Part shown: positions 1 through 8,832 of the stretch, in pieces
Layout: each line of letters opens with the position of its first letter
Numbering within the stretch: position 1 is the first letter of the stretch
Notes under the pieces: model-generated
The model's database searches: none
Told to the model about the DNA's origin: nothing
What the model saw: the letters and a program-made list of their open reading frames with translations, nothing else
Source of the DNA: Gluconacetobacter liquefaciens
Lineage (GTDB): Bacteria; Pseudomonadota; Alphaproteobacteria; Acetobacterales; Acetobacteraceae
Reading direction: 5' to 3'
Assembly: GCF_003350405.1 (NCBI RefSeq)
Contig: NZ_QQAW01000019.1
Span: forward strand, 1 to 42,619
Length of the DNA: 42,619 nt
Made by a program: the position numbers and the translations under genes

Positions 1-18
1 CCAGTCTACCTACACCAC

Positions 19-1749
<1,731 letters not shown>

Positions 1750-1762
1750 GGGATGCTCCTTG

Positions 1763-2143
1763 TCAGGCGACCTTGTCCATCCGGCTCGGCCGGATCAGCA
1801 CCTCGGCCGAGATGCCGAGGCCATCATGCAACTGGCGGATCATGTCGATCGACAGGCCGCGCTTGCGGTTCAGTACGTCCGCCACCCGGTTGCGCGGGCC
1901 GATCATCGGTTCCAGATCCTTGCGGCTGAGACCCTGCTGCTCCATGCGGAAGCGGATCGCCTCGACCGGATCGGGCGGGTCGATCGGATGGTGTTTCGCT
2001 TCATAAGCGTCGATCAGGGTCGCCAGCACGTCGAGTTTGTCGCCGTCTGGCGTGCCGCTTTTCGCTCCCCACAGGCGCCCGACCTCGTCGAGTGCTGCGT
2101 CATAATCCGCCTCGTTGCGGATGGGCTTCAGATCAGCCATCAT
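1763..2143 (-). CDS. higA: HigA-type antitoxin (XRE helix-turn-helix)
   Basis: This is a 126-residue protein with an N-terminal extension and a C-terminal XRE-like helix-turn-helix (about 66-115). The segment LSRKDLEPMIGPRNRVADVL is typical of HigA antitoxins of the COG5499 type. It should bind and neutralise the HigB product and repress the shared promoter. Its start overlaps the end of the toxin gene by 11 bases, so translation is probably coupled. Two ATG codons are adjacent at the start, behind GGTGGAG; the second gives slightly better spacing. The toxin-first order is characteristic of higBA. Next to the integrase it would act as an addiction module against loss of the element. Confidence 0.85.
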   Translation of the reverse strand: MMADLKPIRNEADYDAALDEVGRLWGAKSGTPDGDKLDVLATLIDAYEAKHHPIDPPDPVEAIRFRMEQQGLSRKDLEPMIGPRNRVADVLNRKRGLSIDMIRQLHDGLGISAEVLIRPSRMDKVA

Positions 2144-2456
2144 GCTCCACCTCCGTCACGTCGATCCTGTCATACGCCTTGTGCGTGCCGATCCATTTGA
2201 TCCAGACGATGCTCTTCTCGAAATCGACCGCCACGATCAGGCGATAGGCATTGCCCTTGATATTGAAGACGATCCGCTCCGCGCTGACGATGCTCGCCGT
2301 GGCGTAGAGCCGCTTCACATCGGCGGTGCTCGTCCAGGCGGCCCTTCCGACTTCGGCGAACCAGGCATCCAGCGCCGCCTTGACGGCCGGCTGGTCCTTC
2401 TGGCTCGCCAGACTGTCGACGAACTCTCTCAGCGTGCGACGGGCGATGATCCTCAT
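2133..2456 (-). CDS. higB: HigB-type mRNA interferase toxin
   Basis: This 107-residue protein resembles the HigB_toxin family of RelE-like, ribosome-dependent mRNA interferases. It has the RAAWTSTADVK segment in the middle, then NIKGNAYRLIVAVDF and a terminal WIKWIGTHKAYDRID strand, where the family carries its conserved HxxYD. In this family the toxin cleaves translated mRNA when the labile antitoxin is lost. It is the first gene of a two-gene operon with the HigA-like antitoxin, read leftward, and sits just upstream of the recombinase on the same strand. All expected core motifs are present, so it looks intact. Confidence 0.87.
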   Translation of the reverse strand: MRIIARRTLREFVDSLASQKDQPAVKAALDAWFAEVGRAAWTSTADVKRLYATASIVSAERIVFNIKGNAYRLIVAVDFEKSIVWIKWIGTHKAYDRIDVTEVEHDG

Positions 2457-2530
2457 TGACTGACCTTATATCACGGGACCATAATGGTCACAAGAAAAAT
2501 GCACGTTTCCCCGGCGAAGGGTCGTTCGCC

Positions 2531-2542
2531 GGGGGGGGGGGG
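2531..2542 (+). repeat. Homopolymeric G tract (12 G)
   Basis: Twelve consecutive G residues follow CC, in the spacer between higB and the small leftward gene at 2565. Tracts of this length are prone to slippage and can drive phase variation in other bacteria. Here the tract lies just outside any supported reading frame. It could equally be a sequencing or assembly uncertainty. Confidence 0.6.
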
Positions 2543-2564
2543 CAATACTGCCGGAAAGGGGAGG

Positions 2565-2774
2565 CTACCGCATAGGACCGGATCGGTTCTGTCGAGCCTG
2601 TTTCCGCTCCATCGCGCGGGCACGCTCGAACTGCTCGCGGGCCATCTGGCGGCCGATCAGGTGGGCGAGCGAGCGGACGGCGTCATCGGACGGACGGAAC
2701 GCCTCCTTGGCCGTTTCCGCGTCACTGGCGGGGGCGAATACCTCGATCCTGATCCTGTCGGGTCTGCGTGCCAT
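2565..2774 (-). CDS. Small hypothetical protein
   Basis: This is a 69-residue basic protein beginning MARRPDRIRIEVF and rich in Arg, Ala and Glu, with a helical middle (SLAHLIGRQMAREQFERARAM). I do not recognise a family. The ATG at 2774 is preceded by GGAAGGTGGACAGG, a good ribosome-binding context. A GTG nine bases upstream (2783) is an alternative. Base composition is like the GC-rich ICE backbone and no better overlapping frame exists. Small proteins of this kind are common in ICE maintenance regions, but no function can be assigned. Confidence 0.5.
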   Translation of the reverse strand: MARRPDRIRIEVFAPASDAETAKEAFRPSDDAVRSLAHLIGRQMAREQFERARAMERKQARQNRSGPMR

Positions 2775-2902
2775 CCTGTCCACCTTCCGGGTCGTGGGGC
2801 GACAGGAACGATGAAGGACAGGACAAGGGGATTTGAGAAGACCATGCGCCGGTCCGTGCGGTAATCGGCGGTGATCGCGCAGAAAAGGGAGGCTTATCGG
2901 AC

Positions 2903-3580
2903 GTGGAAAAGGTGATCATTCTTCTGGCGATCGGATATGCCATTGGATTCTATATTCGAGATCGTCGTGCGAAAGAGGCTCTTGTGCAGTCCGAACGGCA
3001 GACTGCGGTTCAGATCGAGACGCTTCGTCGACAGATCGCCACGCTCAACAAACAGGCTGCCGATAGGCAGCAGGAAGACGAGCGACGCCGGCAATACCGA
3101 CAGGAGAATGACCTGTCCGATCCGCAGAATCAGTTGCGGTTCATTGATGAATGCAGCCTGAAGGCCGTTCCTCCTGTCAATCGGGAAGCGGTGCGAGTGC
3201 TCTATGCCATCGACGAGTGGATCAAGAATAGGCAACCCGCCTGGCGTTTCGCTTTCGAGGTCGCGATGGGCGGATTCATCAAAACGCCTTATGCCCCGGA
3301 TGATCCACGTCAGAAGCGGGCTTTTAGTTCCTACAGCGGCAAGCGCGTGGATTTCCTTTTGATCAATCGTCGTGGGCAGCCGGTATTGGTGGTCGAGTAT
3401 AATGGTTCGGGCCACGACCTGTCCGGCGACGCGGACGCTCGAATGGAGGTAAAGCGCCTGGCCTTGCAGAAGGCGGATATCCCGCTGCTCGAAATTCCCG
3501 AGAGGATGAGCAAGCCCGACATCTTCGCCGCACTTTCGGAGAAAGTTGGAGTGCTGGAAACAGAAACAAGAACAGGCTAA
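2903..3580 (+). CDS. Membrane-anchored DUF2726 (nuclease-like) protein
   Basis: This 225-residue protein has an N-terminal membrane helix (about 3-18, IILLAIGYAIGFYI). A charged Gln/Arg-rich coiled-coil (about 25-75) follows, then a C-terminal DUF2726-like domain (about 100-215). DUF2726 belongs to the PD-(D/E)xK-like fold group. The visible core is KRVDFLLINRRGQPVLVVEYNG, a D...ExN arrangement, followed by KRLALQKADIPLLEI. The start is a GTG with GGGAGG about 13 bases upstream. The gene stands alone between higBA and the methyltransferase. A membrane-tethered nuclease-like protein could act on incoming or transferring DNA, but that is inference. Confidence 0.65.
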   Translation: MEKVIILLAIGYAIGFYIRDRRAKEALVQSERQTAVQIETLRRQIATLNKQAADRQQEDERRRQYRQENDLSDPQNQLRFIDECSLKAVPPVNREAVRVLYAIDEWIKNRQPAWRFAFEVAMGGFIKTPYAPDDPRQKRAFSSYSGKRVDFLLINRRGQPVLVVEYNGSGHDLSGDADARMEVKRLALQKADIPLLEIPERMSKPDIFAALSEKVGVLETETRTG

Positions 3581-3738
3581 TGGCTCCGCCCTCGCGCCGG
3601 CAAGGGTGCGCGTCAGTGAACTGACGCCGCCCGATAGGGTGTCCCCGATCTTCCTGCGCTGCGCTCCGTGCAGACCGGGCGATACCCCTCCCCATCGGTC
3701 GCCCTTGCCGTTGCTACCCCGCTGCTCGCCGCGAGGCA

Positions 3739-3762
3739 GAGGAACAGCGGGGGCTGTTCCTC
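3739..3762 (+). promoter_or_regulatory. Strong hairpin just upstream of the methyltransferase start
   Basis: GAGGAACAGC and GCTGTTCCTC form a perfect 10-bp stem with a GGGG loop. An alternative register extends it with CCGCGAGG/CCTCGCGG around a six-base bulge. It ends 21 bases before the ATG at 3784, so it lies in the leader and just upstream of the probable ribosome-binding site (AAAGGG). It has no T tract. It could be a protein-binding operator or a leader structure controlling the methyltransferase. Confidence 0.55.
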
Positions 3763-3783
3763 GCGGAACAAAGGGCAAAGACC

Positions 3784-4464
3784 ATGACCGGCAACACCAA
3801 CACGGCGACCGATTTCCGCAACACGATCCTTAACGGCGACAGCGTGGAACTGATGCGGGCAATGCCGCGCAATTCGGTGGATTTCATTCTGACCGACCCG
3901 CCTTACCTCGTGAATTATCAGGGCAGGGACGGGCGGAAGGTGCGCAACGACGACAATGCACGCTGGCTCCGTCCAGCGGTGAACCAGATGCACCGTGTGC
4001 TGAAATGGGGCGGTTTTGCCGTCAGTTTTTACGGATGGAACAAGATCGACCTGTTTGCCGAAGCATGGAAAGCGGCCGGGTTCCGCATGGTCGGGCATAT
4101 CGTGTTTCGAAAATCCTATGCGTCGTCATCGGGTTTTTTGCGTTACGAGCATGAAAGCGCTTACCTTCTGGCGAAAGGGAACGTGAAGCGGCCTGGTCAG
4201 CCAGTGCCGGACGTGATCGACATGCCGTATTCAGGAAATAAACTGCACCCGACGCAGAAGCCCGTGGTGGCGCTGCTGCCCTTGATGGAAGCGTTCTGCC
4301 CGGTGGGCGGTTTGGTTCTGGACCCATTCGCCGGTTCGGGTTCGTCTCTGGTGGCGGCGCAGCATCTTGGCCGGGACTGGCTCGGGATGGAACTGGACGC
4401 GGACCACGCGGCAACGGCGACCCGGCGCCTGGCCTGGCACGCGGCGAGGAAAATAGCGGCGTAG
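3784..4464 (+). CDS. Solitary DNA amino-methyltransferase (beta class)
   Basis: This 226-residue S-adenosylmethionine-dependent DNA methyltransferase should methylate adenine N6 or cytosine N4 in duplex DNA. Motif IV, DPPY, is at 38-41. The SAM-binding motif I, DPFAGSGSS, is near 180, after motif IV; that order defines the beta class. HPTQKP (about 157) is the usual segment before motif I. No restriction endonuclease gene is adjacent. Such orphan methylases are common on conjugative elements, where they may mask recognition sites in transferred DNA or regulate gene expression. A strong hairpin precedes the start. The recognition sequence cannot be deduced. Confidence 0.88.
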   Translation: MTGNTNTATDFRNTILNGDSVELMRAMPRNSVDFILTDPPYLVNYQGRDGRKVRNDDNARWLRPAVNQMHRVLKWGGFAVSFYGWNKIDLFAEAWKAAGFRMVGHIVFRKSYASSSGFLRYEHESAYLLAKGNVKRPGQPVPDVIDMPYSGNKLHPTQKPVVALLPLMEAFCPVGGLVLDPFAGSGSSLVAAQHLGRDWLGMELDADHAATATRRLAWHAARKIAA

Positions 4465-4768
4465 GGAGTGAACGCCGCAGGGCCGACAATTCGGTTCTGC
4501 GGCGCCCCCTACCTTGACCTGTCTGTCCGCACAAACTTGCGCCGATTCGATTTCGCGGATCGGCGGCGGGAAGATGAGAAATAAGCACCGCTCGCCGGGC
4601 GAATGCCCGGCTCGCGAACTATTCTGGCAGGTGCGGAAGAGCGACATAATATCGTGCGATCACGTTACGAGATCGACATATCTCCAAATGCAGTCTGCAC
4701 AAAATCTTCCCTTTGCGCATCCTGATGTTCCTGCTGCCAAAAGCAGGCGAAAGAGGAAGGGGAACGTG
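4465..4768. other. Intergenic region with two hairpins, no supported gene
   Basis: No convincing coding frame is seen here. CGCCGCAG (4473-4480) pairs with CTGCGGCG (4497-4504) directly after the methyltransferase stop. It may act as a weak transcription end, though no T run follows. A second perfect stem is GCCGGGC/GCCCGGC (4594-4600 with 4605-4611) around a GAAT loop. The end of the region holds the ribosome-binding site AGGAAGGGG (4754-4762) for the next gene. Confidence 0.5.
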
Positions 4769-5558
4769 ATGCCGATATCAGATTGGCAGTCGCCGGCCGC
4801 TTACGAACATGCACAAGACATTGCTGCCGCCGGCATGGCCTGGGAATATCTTCGACGTGATGACGAATACCGTCGCGCGTTCCAAAATATGAAAACGCTT
4901 GCGGTTCCCAAGCCAAGGGGCAGCAAAGCCTTTTCCGAACGATGGGGTTTGCGATTTCCCTGTCGATCCGGCGCAGCCTGCTGGCAGCACACCTGTTTTC
5001 TGGATACCGAAACTCTCGCCTGACGTTATCGAACTGCGCGAGGCTCTGGCGAATGTGGATGATCCGGCCGTCATGCCGATCAATCTCGTGGAATTACCGG
5101 CGCTCGTTGCGCGGCTCGATGACAGTGATGCGTGGCATGGTTTCTGGCGATCAGGCCCGTCGGCACATCAGGTCTGGCTCCCGACACATCCGGCGGACGG
5201 GCCTGCCACCTATGTCGTGATCCTGCCGCTCGACAAGTTGCTGGACCTTCGGGCGGAAGCCGTAATGCGTTTATGGCGTGTGCTGGTCGGCCGGTCTGAA
5301 GGCAGGCGGGCGCATGATTTCCCGCAACAGACACGGGACCGGCATATCCTGATGCTCCGGGCGTTTGACGGGCGGGAGGCTGGCGCGAGTTATCGCAAGC
5401 TTGCCGAGATTTTGCTCGCGTTTCGAGGTGGAAAGGCGAACTGGGAAAGCGATCCTCGCAAGAATCAGGTCCGTCGGCTGGTCGCTGATGGTCGGTATTA
5501 TGTTCGGGGAGGCTATCGTGACTTGCTGCACTATCCGATCCGACTATTTGAATGCTGA
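4769..5558 (+). pseudogene. DUF6499/DUF2285-domain protein, frameshifted
   Basis: The first part (from ATG 4769, behind AGGAAGGGG) reads MPISDWQSPAAYEHAQDIAA and continues to ERWGLRFP. That is the N-terminal domain of a protein family commonly found in trb-type ICEs. The rest, from VDPAQPAGSTPVFW to the DUF2285-like C-terminus with RKNQVRRLVADGRYYVRGG, is in the next frame. The switch falls at about 4943-4960, in a stretch with GGGG, TTT and CCC runs. One extra base there is enough to explain it. Together the two parts make a protein of about 262 residues, the normal size. Either the gene is newly inactivated or one base was misread. The helix-turn-helix-like C-terminus suggests DNA binding. 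Confidence 0.75.
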
Positions 5559-5794
5559 GGTTTGTCCGGGAGTGGCTGCTCCTTTCTTTCTTGCGATCGT
5601 TATTAGAGCCGCTTTTTGCTATGCGCACGTAGCGGATATGATCGGTGCAAAGCTCTGTTGCCGAATGAGGCTGACGTTCGAATATCAGGTCAAAAAGATG
5701 ACGCCCCGGGCATGCGAGATATTTGAATGGATCTAGAAAAGCAGGTATCTATAAATAGAAAGCTATAGGTATTCTCAGCACTAGGAGACAGCAA

Positions 5795-6586
5795 TTGACC
5801 CTAAATATTGTTTGGAGAGATCCTGGATACAGAGTTCATTTTTTTTCAGATTCGCGTGTCAATTTGGGCGCATCGTCAAGCGATTTCGGTATTAAGATAA
5901 ATAGAATGCCTTATAATATATATGGTCCCGCTATGGATGGAGAAGAACCCTCCCTTATTCGATGTGGAGATATTGCCATCACATTCGCCGGTTACAGCAT
6001 TATACCATTGATGATGAAGGAGGCTCTGGCAGAAATTCTTTTCAAGGTCCAAGCCGTTCCGGGGTGGTCCGACTATGACATGGATGCATTGTCTAAATTT
6101 ATTTTCCATGCATTCGACACCATAGCGCGAGATGCAGATTTCAAAACCAACGGTAAAATTAATGTCGGTATTATATTTGGGGGATGGTGTGAAAAGGCAC
6201 GTAAGCACCGGGTTTATAAAATGGAACTGACAGAAACAACGATTCCCTCATTAACTGAGGTTCTTTTACAACCGGGTGAGATAGAGGTGATGGGAAGCGG
6301 TAAAGCCGAAGCTGAGCGTATTCTCGAAGGACAGCCGCTAACCCCACGTAATATCGTTGGAGCACTCAAATCCGTCATTGACGATCCTGAAGTGCCAAGC
6401 GTGGGAGGAAATATTCAGTACGGTGATCTTGATGCGAATAGATTTCGTCCTCATGGAGTAATAGAAATCAATGGTAATAATGTACATTACTGGAGAGGTT
6501 TAATTGACCTTAATTCTGAGGAATTCACAAATTCTACCTCTCTCATTCCAAATATTCCCCACATTGATTTGGCTAAAATATTATAG
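5795..6586 (+). CDS. Proteasome-like Ntn-hydrolase homologue
   Basis: This is a 263-residue protein. The start is a TTG preceded by AGGAG, so the protein begins Met-Thr. If the Met is removed, Thr becomes residue 1. Counting from it, SDSR places Asp at 18, and GIKINR places Lys exactly at 33, reproducing the Thr1-Asp17-Lys33 pattern of proteasome beta subunits and HslV. CGDIAITFAGYS then resembles the glycine-rich strand after Lys33. A threonine peptidase or amidase is therefore likely; this is a motif argument, not a database match. The gene is clearly AT-richer than the ICE backbone, indicating separate acquisition. It has no obvious ATPase partner nearby. Its only close co-oriented neighbour is the unknown gene at 7002. 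Confidence 0.6.
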   Translation: MTLNIVWRDPGYRVHFFSDSRVNLGASSSDFGIKINRMPYNIYGPAMDGEEPSLIRCGDIAITFAGYSIIPLMMKEALAEILFKVQAVPGWSDYDMDALSKFIFHAFDTIARDADFKTNGKINVGIIFGGWCEKARKHRVYKMELTETTIPSLTEVLLQPGEIEVMGSGKAEAERILEGQPLTPRNIVGALKSVIDDPEVPSVGGNIQYGDLDANRFRPHGVIEINGNNVHYWRGLIDLNSEEFTNSTSLIPNIPHIDLAKIL

Positions 6587-7001
6587 TGTGTATTATATTT
6601 TAGCCAAAAATTCTAACGATTAAGGCCCTGTCAAAATTGGGTTGATAGCTCGGTTATAATACTCAACGTAAATTTTTTTGGTCATAATAGGCCACGCAGC
6701 TACCTTTGTTTGCGCAAAGTGCAGATCGGATTGTCTGCCAGAAAATGCGCATTGGGTTCCGCTTATTCGTGCAGGACGCACTGAAGGTGTCCGCCGTGAC
6801 ATCGCAGATAGTTAGAACCATCCGCCGTTGATATGAGTTCCTTGGAGCCTATTCGCCAAATGGGCGATGGAGTTTCATCAGGGCAAGCTAATAGGCAAAG
6901 CTGATGAGCAGATAAAACAAGGACTGCAGAAACTCAATCTGCTAAAATGATGATAAATTTCCAGAATTTGGTATAAAGTGGATAAGTGAGGGCCTGAGAT
7001 T
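6587..7001. other. Intergenic region, no supported gene
   Basis: This is 415 bases of AT-rich sequence between the Ntn-hydrolase-like gene and the 435-residue unknown. A leftward open frame (6620-6802, ending INPILTGP) has no recognisable domain or ribosome-binding site. It may be a fragment of a degraded gene. The end of the region provides GTGAGGG about 13 bases before the ATG at 7002. Nothing else could be identified. Confidence 0.4.
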
Positions 7002-8309
7002 ATGAGCAGTCACAATGAACACGAAATCGAGCCAGGCTCAGCAATTGTGGTTGGGGTACCCAAAGGATGGAAGCCTCATGGCCGAACTGGTTCTTTGCTC
7101 CGCAAAGAAAAAGGCCATTGGATGGGGCCCATGCTTGAAGTCGAAAGTGGTTTGGTGCCGCTACGTCAATTGGATGCTATTTACGAGGCCGTTAGTCGAT
7201 CATCAATCCGTCCAGATATATATTACTTGAATTGGTTTGTGGATTGTTTTGGTCACCTTTCCGGAAATATTTCCGAAATTAAAAAGCAGGTCGCAGAGAA
7301 TAATATTCTCCTTGCGGAAGTGATAGATCGCGTCGAAGAATTGCAAGCGTGGAAGAATACCCAACTTAGCACAGACATTGAATTTGTACGGGAAAATCTT
7401 CTCCTAGCGTTATCTCTGCCTCTGGATAAGGCCAAGGAACATATCAAACTAATTTATTCGGATGCTGATCAGATTTTGAGACGACTTCGAAAGTTGGTTG
7501 AGGTATCACTTGGAGAACTCAAGAAGACAGATGCCCGTCGAATTGCTCTATTTGAACAACTGGTAACGTTCAGCGGATATCAGTCCGTGATTTTGCTGTT
7601 GATGGATTTTGATAGCAAAGCAATTGAGAATATTACAGAAGTGAAAGATTTTATCGAGAAAAAATCAATCGAACTAATGTCCGAATGGACTAATGGGGTT
7701 GATTTGCGCGCAGCAGTTTCCAATAAAAAAGGATTGGAAACGCTCCTATCCCTAATGGAAACTATTGACTCCATACAACCATCAGATCGTATTCTAAACA
7801 TTTTTTGGGATGTTCCACGCATTGAGAATCGGCCGAATATCACCGGATATACATCTATTACCGTAACCGGTCCGTATAAGGCGTCGGAATCCCAGATTTC
7901 TCTGATCGACGCGACATTGCCGAAAATAGATATCTCGAAAACTTCCTACACTTTCATACGGCGTGGCCAAGTTTTCTATCAAGGTTACAATTATCACCTA
8001 CAGGGCGAGCAGGTTTTTATTGCAGATGAAGACGGGTATGCCTTCAAAGAATATTACCAAGACTCCGAAGACTACAAAATTCTAGTCGTTAGAGTGTCAA
8101 AGCTGCCCATTCAGGATCTACTTCATCATATTGAGCGTCTGGCGGGAGTTGTCGAGAATATTAAAAATATCCATGACCGAGCTGTTTTTTCTCGTGCACA
8201 TCCTGATTTGGCCCACGAACTTGCACTCCTATGTGGCAAGCAATCTGATAAATTCGAAGGAATAATTCTGCGCATTCCTGAGACTCCCTCGGTGAACAGC
8301 ATCGAGTAA
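7002..8309 (+). CDS. Unrecognised 435-residue protein, helical middle
   Basis: I do not recognise this protein. Residues 1-45 are Gly/Lys-rich (VVGVPKGWKPHGRTG). Residues about 75-260 are strongly helical with heptad-like runs (EIKKQVAENNILLAEVIDRV) and probably form a coiled coil. Residues about 270-360 look beta-rich (YTSITVTGPY, SYTFIRRGQVFYQG). The end is again helical. There is no signal peptide or clear membrane helix. The gene is AT-rich like the Ntn-hydrolase homologue 415 bases upstream and unlike the flanking transfer genes, so both belong to one accessory slot. A scaffold or sensor role is possible but unproven. Confidence 0.7.
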   Translation: MSSHNEHEIEPGSAIVVGVPKGWKPHGRTGSLLRKEKGHWMGPMLEVESGLVPLRQLDAIYEAVSRSSIRPDIYYLNWFVDCFGHLSGNISEIKKQVAENNILLAEVIDRVEELQAWKNTQLSTDIEFVRENLLLALSLPLDKAKEHIKLIYSDADQILRRLRKLVEVSLGELKKTDARRIALFEQLVTFSGYQSVILLLMDFDSKAIENITEVKDFIEKKSIELMSEWTNGVDLRAAVSNKKGLETLLSLMETIDSIQPSDRILNIFWDVPRIENRPNITGYTSITVTGPYKASESQISLIDATLPKIDISKTSYTFIRRGQVFYQGYNYHLQGEQVFIADEDGYAFKEYYQDSEDYKILVVRVSKLPIQDLLHHIERLAGVVENIKNIHDRAVFSRAHPDLAHELALLCGKQSDKFEGIILRIPETPSVNSIE

Positions 8310-8562
8310 TGGAAAAAGTAACGACTACATGCCTGTCAAATTTGGAAAAAAGTCAAAGTGTTCGATGAATTAATCTTCCTTCTCAACATTGGAGATTCAG
8401 TTCACTGGTCATAACGATCCTTCTCAATAAGCATTTCCTATCGAGGTGCCGGAATCGATCCCACCTGATTCCGGCACTCTCCAGACCGCCGATCCTCCGC
8501 CACGGTTCGCCATGGCCTGCTGTCGTGACCGACAGCCGCCGAACCCAACCGGAGGCCCGATC

Positions 8563-8832
8563 ATGCTCGATCCCAAGACGGGGTTGCCGCCCCGTTTCCT
8601 GCGCACGCCCGATGCTGCGCGCTTTCTCGGTATTTCCATCCGTACACTGGAAAAGCACCGCACCTACGGCACCGGCCCGACCTATCGCAAGATCGGGGGC
8701 CGCATCGTCTATGCTCTCCCAGATCTTCAGGGGTGGGTCGAGAATGGCGTCCGTCGCTCTACGACCGATGTGACACCCTGCCGCGTTTTTCCGGCCCGTC
8801 CGCTGACCCCGGCCGAAAAGGCGACCCTTTGA
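8563..8832 (+). CDS. AlpA/HTH_17-type DNA-binding protein
   Basis: This 89-residue helix-turn-helix protein is of the excisionase/MerR-like HTH_17 type. FLRTPDAARFLGISIRTLEK is the helix-turn-helix, and GPTYRKIGGRIVYALPDLQGWV is the following wing and helix. The start is ATG 8563, behind GGAGG (8551-8555). It is the first gene of the replication/transfer operon, and its stop codon directly precedes the repA ATG. In this layout the protein is usually annotated as a transcriptional regulator. It could also be the recombination directionality factor that switches the integrase to excision; this is inference. Confidence 0.85.
   Translation: MLDPKTGLPPRFLRTPDAARFLGISIRTLEKHRTYGTGPTYRKIGGRIVYALPDLQGWVENGVRRSTTDVTPCRVFPARPLTPAEKATL

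Noticed and set aside
2894-3778. Minus-strand open frame of 294 codons
   Set aside because: It is antisense to the DUF2726 gene, contains no recognisable domain and runs through the hairpin region.
6620-6802. Leftward 60-codon frame ending INPILTGP
   Set aside because: I suspected a transposase remnant but found no motif, inverted repeat or ribosome-binding site to support it.
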